Assembly: GCA_021203305.1 (NCBI GenBank)
Contig: JAJQBK010000036.1
Coordinates: forward strand, 53,467 to 117,466
Length of the DNA stretch: 64,000 nucleotides
Source: Lachnospiraceae bacterium
GTDB lineage: Bacteria > Bacillota > Clostridia > Lachnospirales > Lachnospiraceae
Reading direction: 5' to 3'
Under the pieces are notes generated by a model. That model made no database searches. It was not told where the DNA came from and saw only the letters and a list, made by a program, of their open reading frames with translations. Numbering within the stretch: the stretch's first letter is position 1; the number at the start of each line of letters is the position of its first letter. Shown here in pieces: positions 1 to 9,444 of this stretch. Both the position numbers and the translations under genes were made by a program.

Positions 1-1588
1 TGTATTCAATCAGAAACAGCATGGCAAGCGCCTGCCCGTAAGGCATGGGCTTGATTTCTATTTTCTTGTAGAATTCCTTATCTGTCCGCCCCATGGGCGT
101 GCCGTAGGATACCTGGCTGACCACGCCGTCGTCGGAAATGCAGTCCAGAATGGCCGGGAACGCCCTCTCCACCGTTTCCAGATAAGAGGAATCGATCAGC
201 CCGTCCTTCACCGCCTTTAAAATACCGTAGGCAAAGCCGCAGGTCGCGCTGGCTTCCAGATAGGAATCCTCATCATCGATCAGCGTATGCCACATGCCAC
301 CCGGAGCCTGATATTTTTTCAGCCCCTCCACCTGCTTTCGCAGATATTCGGTCAGCTGTCTTTTTCCCTCCTCACTGCACCTTCCCAGGGTCAGAAACTC
401 CGGAATCCCTATGGTAACCCAGCAGTTTCCTCTGCCCCAGAACGCACCCGCGAAATTGCTGTTCTCCCGAAAGGTCCAGCCGTGATACCATAGCCCCGTC
501 TTCGGATCGCTTAAATATTTCGCATGTAGAAAGAACTGCCGCTCCGCCTCCGCCGACATCTCATCATCCTTCAGAATCCGCCCCATGTTGGCTAAAAACA
601 GCACCACCATGAACAGCGTATCGTCCCAGAGCTCCTGCTCATTCACACAGTCCGACGTCCTGTGCTGGATTCCCCCCTCCTTTGTGCGGGGAAAGGAATG
701 CATAATTTCGTCAGCCGCTCTCCGGCAGGCAAGCATGTATTTTTCTTCTCCGGTATACTCCGCCAGAAAGGACAGGGCGAGAAACGGCGCCGTCGTATTC
801 ACGTTCAGGCTGGGAAGCCCGGCGTCCAGCTGTCTGTCATAATATTCCCTCATAAGGGCAAGGGAATTCTGGGACCCACTGTACTGAAATTCCTTCCACA
901 GGCCGTAAAGTCCCACGCCCTGGGGCCATTCCCAGAAACGGTACTTTTGCAGATCGTCCCCGGCCAGATTATGGTTTTTCATGTTATCCAGGAAGGTCCT
1001 GTCCGGCTCATAGAGGATTTTGGAAGAAGCCTCCATCAGGATTTGGCACTTTTCCTCCGCTTCCTTTTTTCTCTCCAGCCGGTCAATCAGCGCTTTCAGC
1101 TCCTCCGGCGTCTTCACCGTATAATCCGGACGCCAGTCAGGCTCCTCCACCGTATGAAAGTATCGCGGAGACCAGTCCAGCCAGACAGAGGTAATGCCAA
1201 AACGGTTTGCGCCGGCAATGTCCTTCTTCAGATTATTGCCGATCATGACCACGTCCGGCTTGTCTTCATCTGTCAGTCCCATCCTCTCCATGGCGGTCTG
1301 AAACATCAGCCCGGCCGGCTTCTGAATCCCCACCTCCTCAGAAATAATCCGCTTTTCAAAGCAATATCCAAGGCCGTTTTGCTCAAAAATATTCTGAAAC
1401 GATTCTACCTCCCCGTCCGCCACCATGGCAATCCGGTAGCCCTCCTCGTAAAGGGAGCGCAGCACAGCGTCCGCGCCCGGTATGAAACCGGCGCTCTCCA
1501 CAATCTGCGTTTTCTCATTTCGTATCTGAGTTTCCTCGTCAATGATCGTATCTCCACAGTCTGTAAAAAGGATCAGCCTTTTTTTCAT
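1..1588 (-). CDS. HAD-like phosphatase domain fused to GH105 unsaturated rhamnogalacturonyl hydrolase (3' end outside window)
   Basis: One uninterrupted frame of 529 codons runs from ATG at 1588 past base 1. Residues 1 to about 172 are a HAD-like domain: motif I is DCGDT (D10, T14), with K90 in QKPAG and motif IV GNNLKKD (D123). The second motif I acid is Gly and the motif II Ser/Thr is replaced (VADGE), so phosphatase activity is uncertain. From about residue 185 the protein resembles GH105/GH88 hydrolases, with WDDTLFM (D322/D323) and WGRGNCWVTIG. GH105 enzymes remove the 4,5-unsaturated uronic acid left on oligosaccharides by pectin lyases. No signal peptide is visible, so it should act in the cytoplasm on imported oligosaccharides. 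The start lies 3 bases after the ATPase gene, which makes it the last visible gene of the Opp-like operon. The fusion is seen directly; the substrate is inferred. Confidence 0.85.
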   Translation of the reverse strand, partial: MKKRLILFTDCGDTIIDEETQIRNEKTQIVESAGFIPGADAVLRSLYEEGYRIAMVADGEVESFQNIFEQNGLGYCFEKRIISEEVGIQKPAGLMFQTAMERMGLTDEDKPDVVMIGNNLKKDIAGANRFGITSVWLDWSPRYFHTVEEPDWRPDYTVKTPEELKALIDRLERKKEAEEKCQILMEASSKILYEPDRTFLDNMKNHNLAGDDLQKYRFWEWPQGVGLYGLWKEFQYSGSQNSLALMREYYDRQLDAGLPSLNVNTTAPFLALSFLAEYTGEEKYMLACRRAADEIMHSFPRTKEGGIQHRTSDCVNEQELWDDTLFMVVLFLANMGRILKDDEMSAEAERQFFLHAKYLSDPKTGLWYHGWTFRENSNFAGAFWGRGNCWVTIGIPEFLTLGRCSEEGKRQLTEYLRKQVEGLKKYQAPGGMWHTLIDDEDSYLEASATCGFAYGILKAVKDGLIDSSYLETVERAFPAILDCISDDGVVSQVSYGTPMGRTDKEFYKKIEIKPMPYGQALAMLFLIEY

Positions 1589-1591
1589 AGT

Positions 1592-2626
1592 TTATTCCCC
1601 GTTTTCTTCTCCTCCCCCGGAATAATCAAATCCCTTCAGAGAAAGCTCCCCCGCATAGTGACAGGCCACAAAATGACCCGGTTCGATTTCCTGAAACTCC
1701 GGCATGGCCTGGGAGCATTTTTCCCGGCAGTACCGGCATCTGGTGTGGAAATAACAGCCGGAGGGAGGATTGGCCGGGTTGGGCACCTCCCCCTCCAGCG
1801 GAATTCTTTCCATTTTTACCTCAGGATCGGCTACCGGCACCGCGGACATCAGCGCCTCCGTGTACGGATGCTTCGGCCCTGAAAACAGGCCTTCCGTATC
1901 CGAGAATTCCACCATCCTGCCCAGATACATCACCCCCACCTTGTCGGAAATATGCTCCACCACCGACAGATCGTGGGAAATAAAAATATAGGTCAGGTTC
2001 ATGTCATCCTGAAGATCCTTTAAAAGATTAATCACCTGCGCCTGAATGGACACATCCAGCGCGGACACGGCCTCATCGCACGCGATCACGCGCGGGTTGA
2101 TGACTAACGCCCTGGCAATCCCGATTCTCTGTCTCTGCCCTCCGGAGAAGGCGTGAGGATAGCGCTTCAGGTAGCTTACATTCAGGCCCACCTTCCCGGC
2201 GATGTCCATCACCCTTTCCTCCATCTCCTTCTTTGGCATTTTCGGGAAATTGGCGGCCAGAGGCTCTTTGATAATATCAATGACCGTCATTCTGGGATCC
2301 AGAGAGGAATAGGGATTCTGAAAGATCATCTGGATGTCCTTGCGCAGATCCTTCATCAGCTTTTTATCGATCTTTAAAAAATCCACCGCCTCCCGGTCCG
2401 CCGGATAATAGATCACCTCACCGGAGGTGGACGGGATCGCTCTGACGATGCAGCGCCCCAGAGTGGTCTTGCCGCAGCCGGACTCCCCCACGATTCCGAT
2501 GGTTTCCCCTTCATTCACCTCAAAGCTCACATCGCTGACCGCGTGAACCGTTACCTTTTTGGACGGAAAGTCCTTTGTCAGATTTTTGATTTCCAGAATT
2601 TTCTTCTTTTCGGCCTGCTCAGACAT
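1592..2626 (-). CDS. Oligopeptide/dipeptide-type ABC transporter ATPase (OppF/DppF-like)
   Basis: This 344-residue protein is one of the two ATPases of an Opp/Dpp-type importer. It shows Walker A GESGCGKTT (47-55), signature SGGQRQR (161-167), Walker B ending IACDEAVSALD, and the C-terminal oligo_HPY region with a Cys-rich GCYFHTRCRYC stretch. The ATG is preceded by AAGGAGGG and overlaps the end of the upstream ATPase gene by 8 bases (ATGTCTGA), which indicates translational coupling. Opp-type systems carry peptides, but in gut and thermophilic bacteria several carry oligosaccharides. The GH105 gene directly downstream suggests an unsaturated pectin oligosaccharide here, which is an inference. 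Confidence 0.93.
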   Translation of the reverse strand: MSEQAEKKKILEIKNLTKDFPSKKVTVHAVSDVSFEVNEGETIGIVGESGCGKTTLGRCIVRAIPSTSGEVIYYPADREAVDFLKIDKKLMKDLRKDIQMIFQNPYSSLDPRMTVIDIIKEPLAANFPKMPKKEMEERVMDIAGKVGLNVSYLKRYPHAFSGGQRQRIGIARALVINPRVIACDEAVSALDVSIQAQVINLLKDLQDDMNLTYIFISHDLSVVEHISDKVGVMYLGRMVEFSDTEGLFSGPKHPYTEALMSAVPVADPEVKMERIPLEGEVPNPANPPSGCYFHTRCRYCREKCSQAMPEFQEIEPGHFVACHYAGELSLKGFDYSGGGEENGE

Positions 2627-3719
2627 TTTCCTTCCCTCCTTCCGGCTGTTTTGCTCTCACACTGCTTTCCCCGGCCCCTTTACAGCCCGCGCAGGAACCA
2701 CCGCACGCGTGACACGCCACAGAATGCCCCGGCGCGATTTCCGCAAGCTCCGGCTCCGTGACGTCGCAGACGCCCTCAATCCTCTTCTCGCATCTGTCAT
2801 AAAACCCGCAGCCCGGAGGGAGATTCAGCGCCAGGGGAACCGTCCCCTCAATGGAATATAATCTCTCCTCTTTTCTGGTGCCGATCTTATGGACAGAGCT
2901 GATCAGGCCTCTCGTGTAGGGGTGCTCCGGATCGGCGTAGATACTCCTGACGTCGGCAATCTCCACAATCTTGCCCAGATACATGACGGCTACCCTGTCG
3001 CACATGGCGGCCACGGTACCCAGGTCGTGGGTGATAAAGAGAATGCCCGTGTCCATATCCTTCTGCATCTCCTTCATCAGCTCCAGAATCTGCGCCTGAA
3101 TGGTCACATCCAGCGCCGTCGTCGGCTCATCCGCGATCAGAAGCTTGGGATTGCATACCAGGGCCATGGCAATCAGCGCCCTCTGCAGCATGCCGCCGGA
3201 AAATTCGTGGGGATACTGGTCATAGCGCTTCTCCGCGTTGGCGATGCCAACCTTCTTCATCATGTCCAGAGAAATCTCTTTGGACTTCTTTTTATCCTTC
3301 GTGATATGAAGCCTGGTACATTCGTTGATCTGATTGCCGATGGTATACAGCGGGGAGAACGCCACCATGGGCTCCTGGAACACCATGGAAATCTGCTTGC
3401 CCCTCACCTGGCGGATATCCTTCCCCTTTGGATCTAAGGACAACAGATTCACCATCCCGTGCTCATTGGTATCAAACACGATCTCTCCACTTGTCGCACA
3501 CTTCTTTTCATTGATACCAAGAATGGCCTTGCTGGTCAGGCTTTTGCCGCAGCCGGATTCCCCCACCAGCCCCAGAGTCTCCCCTTTTTTCATGGAGAAG
3601 TTCACGCCGCGCACAGCGGTCAGGGTTCCTTCATCCAGCTTGATATTGATTTTCAGATCCCGGACATCCAGTATGGTATCCGGATCGTATTCTCTCGTGA
3701 CTTTTTCTATGTCTGCCAT
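2619..3719 (-). CDS. Oligopeptide/dipeptide-type ABC transporter ATPase (OppD/DppD-like)
   Basis: The product has 366 residues from the ATG at 3719. That start is preferred over the ATGs 15-21 bases upstream because GGGGGAGGAGAG lies just before it. Walker A GESGCGKS is at 53-60, the signature is SGGMLQR, Walker B reads LLIADEPTTALD, and an oligo_HPY region with GCGFYDRC follows. An extra Cys/Gly-rich tail (CGGSCAGC) precedes the stop. It pairs with the downstream OppF-like ATPase to energise the permeases encoded upstream. Confidence 0.93.
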   Translation of the reverse strand: MADIEKVTREYDPDTILDVRDLKINIKLDEGTLTAVRGVNFSMKKGETLGLVGESGCGKSLTSKAILGINEKKCATSGEIVFDTNEHGMVNLLSLDPKGKDIRQVRGKQISMVFQEPMVAFSPLYTIGNQINECTRLHITKDKKKSKEISLDMMKKVGIANAEKRYDQYPHEFSGGMLQRALIAMALVCNPKLLIADEPTTALDVTIQAQILELMKEMQKDMDTGILFITHDLGTVAAMCDRVAVMYLGKIVEIADVRSIYADPEHPYTRGLISSVHKIGTRKEERLYSIEGTVPLALNLPPGCGFYDRCEKRIEGVCDVTEPELAEIAPGHSVACHACGGSCAGCKGAGESSVRAKQPEGGKENV

Positions 3720-3736
3720 TATACTCTCCTCCCCCA

Positions 3737-4864
3737 TCATTTGTAAGGATCAGCGGCATCTCTGACGCCGTCGCCCAGGAAATTAAATGCCAGCACAGTG
3801 AGAATCACAGCCCCTAACGGGATCAGTCTCCAGGGATACTGGGCCACACTGGTGATATCCTGCGTTTCCTGCAGCAGCACGCCCCAGCTGGTGGCCGGCG
3901 CCCTCATGCCAAGTCCCAGAAAGCTCATGGAGGTTTCCCCGATGATCATGCTGGGAATGCCCAGAGTCAGATTGACGATCAGATAGCTCATAAATCCTGG
4001 GACCATGTGCTTCATCATGATCTTCGCGGAGCTGACGCCCGCCACCTAGGCCGCCATAATGAATTCCTCATTTTTCAGGGAAATAAATTTGCCGCGCACC
4101 ACTCTGGCCAGTCCTGTCCAGGAAATAAAGGAAATAATCACCGTAATATAAAGGTACATTCTGGCCACTGGAACACTGGCAGGGATCGCCGCGGACAGCG
4201 CCATCCACAGAGGAATTGTCGGCAGAGCGGAAAGCACCTCTATAATCCTCTGAATGATATCATCAATCCAGCCTCCGAAATACCCGGAAATGCTGCCCAG
4301 AATAATACCCATAATAAAACTCAGCAGCGTGCCTACCAGAGGAATCGTCGGTGAGATCTGGCTGCCGTACAGCATCCTGGAAAACAGATCTCTCCCCAGG
4401 CTGTCTCCGCCGAAAATCATCAGCTTGGCGCTGGTGCCGCCGTATTCTCCCACCACCCCATAGAGATGAATATTGGTGGTGAAAATACCCAGGAGCTTAT
4501 ATTCCTCTCCTTCGACAAATAATTTCACATAATACTTTTCGCTGGTATCCTCTGACCAGTCTCTCTTAAATGTCTCAGGATTATTGACATATGTCATCGC
4601 GTAAATATAAGGCCCGACAAAAGCTCCGTCCTCGTCAAAGAAGTGAACCGTGGCGGGTTTGGAATTTTTGTAGGTACTGTCGTAGGCTTCCAGGCTGTAG
4701 GGCGCCACAAAGGGGGCAAACAACGCCAGAAGATACAGAATCGCCAGCAGAATCAGACTGAATCTGGCCAGCTTATGATGGGACAGCTTCCTTGCCATCA
4801 GCTTCCACTGTGAGGCAAGATAATAATCTTCATCCGTTTTCGCTTTTTTATGAAAGAGATTCAT
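3737..4864 (-). pseudogene. Opp/Dpp-type ABC permease (OppC-like) interrupted by an in-frame TAG
   Basis: Read from ATG 4864 to the stop at 3737 the frame is 376 codons, but codon 273 is TAG (4046-4048). The first part (272 residues) has the N-terminal membrane segment, a long extracytoplasmic insert and the start of the BPD_transp_1 domain. The second part (about 102 residues) continues in the same frame with the last membrane helices. The stop falls inside the EAA loop (NEEFIMAA-stop-VAGVSS), the segment that docks on the ATPases, so the short product should not work. No good ribosome binding site precedes a restart. It may be a point mutation, sequencing error or suppressed amber codon. 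The flanking transporter genes are intact. Confidence 0.85.
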
Positions 4865-4867
4865 GCG

Positions 4868-5875
4868 CTACCCCCTTCCTTTCTCGTATCGGATTCTGGG
4901 ATCCAGCCAGGCTAAGAGAATGTCCGACAGCAAGGTACCGATCACCACCAGCACGGCCTGTGTCAGCAGGATAGTACCGGAAAGATAGGTGTCCTGCACC
5001 TGCAGCGCCTCATAAAGCATGGGACCCAGAATCGCCAGGTTCATCACAATCGCGGAGATGGTTGATCCGGAAAAGATACTGGACAGAGAACCGGCCAGGC
5101 CGCTGGCCACCGGATTCAAAGCCGCTCTCAGACAGTACTTGTAGGTGATGGTCGCCTCCGAAACGCCCTTGGCCCTGGCCGTCAGCGTATACTGCTGCGT
5201 CAGCTCATCCAGCATCTGGGAACGGACAGTACGGATCACGCCGCAGGTGCCCGAGGTTCCGATTACGATTGTCGGGATAATCATCCTCTTTAAAAATCTG
5301 CCGAAATTATACAGATGGACGCCGTTCTGCAGCATTTCCGAATCGAATAAGCCCAACAAGGGGTCTCCTGTCAGCTTAAAAGACGCGTACATCAGAATAA
5401 TGGCCAGAAGAAAATTCGGCGTCGCCATTCCCAGAAAGCCAATCGCGGAGAAAAAATAATCCCCCGCCGAATACTGGTGCAGCGAGCTGTATATGCCGAT
5501 GGGCAGCGACACCAGATAGGTGAACGCCATAATGGTCAGCGACACCGCAATCGTCAGGCCAAGCCTGCTCTTAATCACATTCCAGACCGGTTTGCCGTAG
5601 GCAAAGGAATATCCAAAATCGCCCTTTGTGACAATCTTCCATACCCATTTCCCGTAGCGCACGACCCAGTTATCGTCCAGACCATATTCCTGGCGCAGCG
5701 CGTCGATATCCTCCTGGCTGAAGAATTCGCCCTCCGCCTGCATTCTGGAAACATAGCTGGACACATAGTCGCCCTCCGGCAGCTGCATGATAAAGAAGAT
5801 TAATAAGGACATCAGGATAACGGTCGGTATGAACATCAAAATTCTCTTCCCTATGTACCTCCACATAAGTGACAT
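4868..5875 (-). CDS. Opp/Dpp-type ABC transporter permease (OppB-like)
   Basis: This 335-residue inner-membrane permease has the usual OppB layout. The N-terminal helix (RILMFIPTVILMSLLIFFIM) is followed by an extracytoplasmic loop and the BPD_transp_1 domain, with an EAA-type loop near TARAKGVSEATI. It lies 3 bases upstream of the OppC-like gene. It would form the channel heterodimer with that protein if the latter is made at full length. Confidence 0.93.
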   Translation of the reverse strand: MSLMWRYIGKRILMFIPTVILMSLLIFFIMQLPEGDYVSSYVSRMQAEGEFFSQEDIDALRQEYGLDDNWVVRYGKWVWKIVTKGDFGYSFAYGKPVWNVIKSRLGLTIAVSLTIMAFTYLVSLPIGIYSSLHQYSAGDYFFSAIGFLGMATPNFLLAIILMYASFKLTGDPLLGLFDSEMLQNGVHLYNFGRFLKRMIIPTIVIGTSGTCGVIRTVRSQMLDELTQQYTLTARAKGVSEATITYKYCLRAALNPVASGLAGSLSSIFSGSTISAIVMNLAILGPMLYEALQVQDTYLSGTILLTQAVLVVIGTLLSDILLAWLDPRIRYEKGRG

Positions 5876-6044
5876 ACCTCCTGCTTTTTTGTAACACCCG
5901 TTTATGATTTCTCCGCAGATTTTTTCCTGTAGCTTGGTTCTGCTGTTTTCTTTTTATGAAAGGAAGGCAGTTTTCTTTTCCGCTATGAAAAATAAACTGC
6001 CTTCCCCCGTTTATGAATACTCCATATTCAGTATCTGAAAAATT

Positions 6045-8090
6045 TTACTCCGCGTCGTCAAGCCAGCATGCCCAGATGTGAGCCAGGCGCAGTCCGCGGT
6101 ACTCGTCGCAGAACATCTGGCCGGACGGGAAATTGTGCAGGTTGTTGTCCACAGCGTATAAGGTTGTGGCGGCTTCCATGTAACCGATGACCCAGATGTT
6201 TTCCTCATGGAGCCCATACATCTCCATGATGATCTCATTGCGGGCGTCCTCGTCCACCGTGTTCTTCAGCTCTGTATACAGGTTGCACAGCTCCAGCAGA
6301 TCACCGGTGGGCTCCACGCCCTCTGTTCCGCCGGAAGCGTACCAGGTCCCGATTTCACCGTACCACTCCGCGTAGTTCCTGACAGGCACCAGGGTATCCG
6401 GCCTGACTCCCAGGCTGATGGTCTCCGCGGGAGCTACAGGGCTTAACACCGCGTCATACTCATTGGAGGTGATCAGGTTGTTCAGGGTATCCTTGTCCAT
6501 GCTCTTGTAGGTGGTATTGATGCCGATGGCCTTCCAGTAGCTGTCAAGCACCTGATAGGTATCGTCAGCGCCCGATCCGGTATAGGAATAAATACTCAGA
6601 GTGAAAGCCGAGCCGTCCGGCAGGGTATAGTAGCCGTCAGAGCCCATCGTCATGCCAAGACCCTCCAGCAGCGCCATGGCGCCTTCCGGATCATAATCCG
6701 TCCACTTATTTCTCCACTCCTCAGAATATCCCAAAGCGCCCTCAGCCGGAGACGCCTGCGCGCCCTCCTGCCAGCCGTCGGAGATCAGCTTGGAGTACTC
6801 GTCGCGGTCCACAGCAATGGACAGAGCCTGTCTGAAATCCTGCGTCTGGAACAGCTCTCTGTAAGCCTCGTCAGGAGCGGTCTGATTCAGCTCCAGCTGG
6901 GAAGCGTTGTCCGCCCAGGAGCTGTTGGACCAGGTAACGACGTTGTAGCCAACGGTGTCCGCGTTCTCAGTCACCGTCTCAATATCCGCCCAGGCCACGC
7001 CAGTAATCGAATCATTGCCGCCCAGCAGCATAGTCAGGCCCTGGCTGTCATCGGAAAGCATGGTATATTCGATCTTCTCCGTGTAGGGAAGCTGCTGGCC
7101 GTTCTGATCCACCTTCCAGTAATAGGGATTTCTCAGGAACTCAAAATAGTTGCCGTCCACATCGTCCTTGCCGTCCTCCGTGGAAAGGACATAGGGGTTT
7201 AATGTCGGAACGCCGGGTACATTCCAGTAATAATAACCGGTCTGCTTGAGCATGGTGGAGGTATCAGCGAAGCCCATCTCTGTTGCTTTCGCCGCGGCGG
7301 CATCATCACCGACATACTCCGGAAGGATCTCGACCATGTAATGCATCGGGGTGAATAACCACTTGGCATTGATGCAAAGCTCCTGGATAAAGGTGCTCTT
7401 AGCCGCCTCAAAAGTCACGGTAAAGGTATAATCATCCACCTGCTCCAGTGTACATGTGGTCTCATTTCCGTCATCATCCGTCACCTTAAAGCAGTCCCAG
7501 AGGGATTTGCCGAAGGTCTCCGGCACACACATGTGATCATAGAAGAACACACAGTCCGCCGCGGTAAAGTCCTCGCCGTCGGACCACTTCATTCCCTCGC
7601 GCAGATAAATGGTGTAAACCTTATAATCATCGCTGACGTCATACCCCTGCGCCACATTGGGCTCGATATTGCCGTCGCTGTCAAAGGCAAACAGGCCTTC
7701 CTCAATGGGCTTACCGGTATTCCAGCCCGCGCTGGTCAGCGACATCTTGAGGGAACCGCCGTACTGTCCTACTTCCTCCACAGTCTCAACATACACATCG
7801 TCCGCTGTGGGGATTCTGTCCTCCAGGGCCGGAAGCGTGCCCGCCTCCACCTGTTCCGTCAGCGAGGGAGCCTCACTGAAGCCGGATGATTCTGTCGCTG
7901 CCGCCGCTTCCTCTGTCGCGGCGGTCTCCGTTCCGGTGTCCGCAGTGGATGTTTCCTCTTCCACTGTCTCAGATGAAGAGGATGATGAAGAGCTGCTGCC
8001 GCATGCCGACAGAAGGCCCGCGGAACCCAGCGCCGCGCCTCCGACCATCACTCCCTTCATAAAGTCTCTGCGGGAAATTGCTTTGAACAT
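6045..8090 (-). CDS. ABC transporter solute-binding lipoprotein (SBP_bac_5 family) with Tat-type signal
   Basis: This 681-residue protein begins with a twin-arginine motif (ISRRDFMKG), a hydrophobic stretch and a lipobox LLSAC. It should therefore be exported folded through Tat and lipid-anchored outside the membrane. A Ser/Glu/Thr-rich linker (about 35-75) leads to a family 5 solute-binding domain, with WSDGEDFTAADCVFFYDH early in the fold. Its length exceeds typical OppA (about 540 residues), as in many oligosaccharide-associated members. It is the first gene of the minus-strand transporter operon and the leading candidate for setting substrate choice. The ligand is unknown. Confidence 0.92.
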   Translation of the reverse strand: MFKAISRRDFMKGVMVGGAALGSAGLLSACGSSSSSSSSSETVEEETSTADTGTETAATEEAAAATESSGFSEAPSLTEQVEAGTLPALEDRIPTADDVYVETVEEVGQYGGSLKMSLTSAGWNTGKPIEEGLFAFDSDGNIEPNVAQGYDVSDDYKVYTIYLREGMKWSDGEDFTAADCVFFYDHMCVPETFGKSLWDCFKVTDDDGNETTCTLEQVDDYTFTVTFEAAKSTFIQELCINAKWLFTPMHYMVEILPEYVGDDAAAAKATEMGFADTSTMLKQTGYYYWNVPGVPTLNPYVLSTEDGKDDVDGNYFEFLRNPYYWKVDQNGQQLPYTEKIEYTMLSDDSQGLTMLLGGNDSITGVAWADIETVTENADTVGYNVVTWSNSSWADNASQLELNQTAPDEAYRELFQTQDFRQALSIAVDRDEYSKLISDGWQEGAQASPAEGALGYSEEWRNKWTDYDPEGAMALLEGLGMTMGSDGYYTLPDGSAFTLSIYSYTGSGADDTYQVLDSYWKAIGINTTYKSMDKDTLNNLITSNEYDAVLSPVAPAETISLGVRPDTLVPVRNYAEWYGEIGTWYASGGTEGVEPTGDLLELCNLYTELKNTVDEDARNEIIMEMYGLHEENIWVIGYMEAATTLYAVDNNLHNFPSGQMFCDEYRGLRLAHIWACWLDDAE

Positions 8091-8466
8091 AAATTTTTCC
8101 TCCTTTTTTCAGATAACTGAGCGTCCCGGAAAGCTCCGTACCGCCCCGGATCCCGTTCTTTTTTGATAACCTGCCCTTCTCCTGAAAGGGACTTTTGTCT
8201 TCTCGCTACAGCCCCATCATAACAATGGCTTTGCCCTCATGCTACGCATATTTTGCTTTTTTTCGCTTTTATATTGCAATTTTTGCTTTTTTATTTTAAA
8301 ATATTTATGTGTTTTTGTTAATCTTGTCTTTATTTTGGAATCATTTTTGTGCATTTTACATAATTCTGGGATTAATTTGACGCAAATTTTACTTTTTCAT
8401 TTGATAACCCGGCGGGCCTTCACGGACCAACGCCGCGCCAGAGATTGAGAACGGGAGATAACGGAT
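8091..8466. other. AT-rich divergent control region between solute-binding gene and AraC regulator
   Basis: This 376-base gap separates two divergently transcribed genes. It holds a likely minus-strand promoter (8293-8321) followed by a leader of about 200 bases to the transporter operon. The middle (about 8265-8400) is extremely AT-rich. A TTGACG at about 8377 could be the -35 of a plus-strand promoter for the regulator, but its -10 is unclear. No clear operator palindrome was found. Confidence 0.6.
8293..8321 (-). promoter_or_regulatory. Candidate sigma-A promoter of the Opp-like operon
   Basis: On the minus strand TTAACA (8321-8316) and TAAAAT (8298-8293) are separated by 17 bases, facing the solute-binding protein gene. 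Both hexamers are one mismatch from consensus. The surroundings are AT-rich, so a chance match is possible. Confidence 0.5.
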
Positions 8467-9444
8467 ATGCTGATTGATAATACTGTCATGTACACAAAGG
8501 AAATGAAAATCGAAATCGGGGCGCCCGGCAAGAGCCTTTATTATTTCTTCGACTATGACGACCGCTCCTTCCCCATCAATATGGAGTTCCAGCATTTTCA
8601 CCCCTTTTATGAGATCTGCATTTTTCTGGACAGGGAAGCGGGCCACATTATCGATGGAATCTGGTATGACATGCGCTGCTGCGATATTGTCCTGCTGCGC
8701 CCCACTCTTCTGCACAAGACCGTCTATCCGGAGGGAGAGCCCTGCAAGCGCCTGATCATCCAGTTCAGCCTTCCCTCCCTGCGCAGTCCCCTTCTGGATG
8801 AGTGCATGAAGACCGTGTACAGTCTTTTTGAGGCGGACTGCCCTATTTATCGTTTCGAGGGCGGGCAGAAACGGGCCGTCCTCGACAAAATCAACGATAT
8901 CTGGCGCCTGGCTCAGGCGCCGAATGAGCTGACGGATCTGGCCATTCACAATAAATTTGTGGAATTTTTGAGCGCCATGTGGCTTTGCCGGAGCCACAAT
9001 ACCTATTCCAACAGCGCTGTCCTCCACGGAATCACCGACAAGGTCTATGATATTACCGCCCATATTCACAGGCATTACCCGGAGCCCCTGTCGCTGGAGC
9101 AGATTTCCAGGGAATTTTTTATCAGCAGCTATTACCTTTCCCATCAGTTTAAGGAGGTCACCGGGTTCTCCTTCACCCAGTATGTGCAGATGACCCGGGT
9201 CTCCAACGCCCAGGCCCTGCTCATGTCCTCTGACGACTCCATCACGGATATCGCGCTCCAGTGCGGCTTTACCAGCTTTTCCCAGTTCAACAGGGTATTC
9301 AATAAATTCGTGGGAAAATCTCCTTCCCTGTTCAGAAAGGAGGCCAGAGACTTCGGCGTCAGGCTCCCCACCTTCGCGGGCAACTTTTCGGGCTCCTTTC
9401 CGGCGACCCGGTCCTTTTCTACAGCCCCGTCTGAGCCGCAATAA
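8467..9444 (+). CDS. AraC-family transcriptional regulator
   Basis: The 325-residue product has an N-terminal cupin-like sensing domain (about 20-180; HFHPFYEICIFL) and a C-terminal HTH_18 domain with two helix-turn-helix units (YYLSHQFKEVTGFSFTQYV and IALQCGFTSFSQFNRVFNKF). GGGAGA lies about 10 bases before ATG. It is divergent from the Opp-like operon and probably activates it in response to a sugar, which is inferred from position. Its last 26 bases overlap the 3' end of iolE on the other strand. Confidence 0.9.
   Translation: MLIDNTVMYTKEMKIEIGAPGKSLYYFFDYDDRSFPINMEFQHFHPFYEICIFLDREAGHIIDGIWYDMRCCDIVLLRPTLLHKTVYPEGEPCKRLIIQFSLPSLRSPLLDECMKTVYSLFEADCPIYRFEGGQKRAVLDKINDIWRLAQAPNELTDLAIHNKFVEFLSAMWLCRSHNTYSNSAVLHGITDKVYDITAHIHRHYPEPLSLEQISREFFISSYYLSHQFKEVTGFSFTQYVQMTRVSNAQALLMSSDDSITDIALQCGFTSFSQFNRVFNKFVGKSPSLFRKEARDFGVRLPTFAGNFSGSFPATRSFSTAPSEPQ

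Noticed and set aside
662..1882. A 406-codon open frame on the plus strand
   Set aside because: It is antisense to the HAD-GH105 gene and the ATPase start, and its sequence resembles no protein.
8389..9441. A 350-codon open frame on the minus strand
   Set aside because: It is antisense to the AraC gene, whose cupin and helix-turn-helix motifs are clear.
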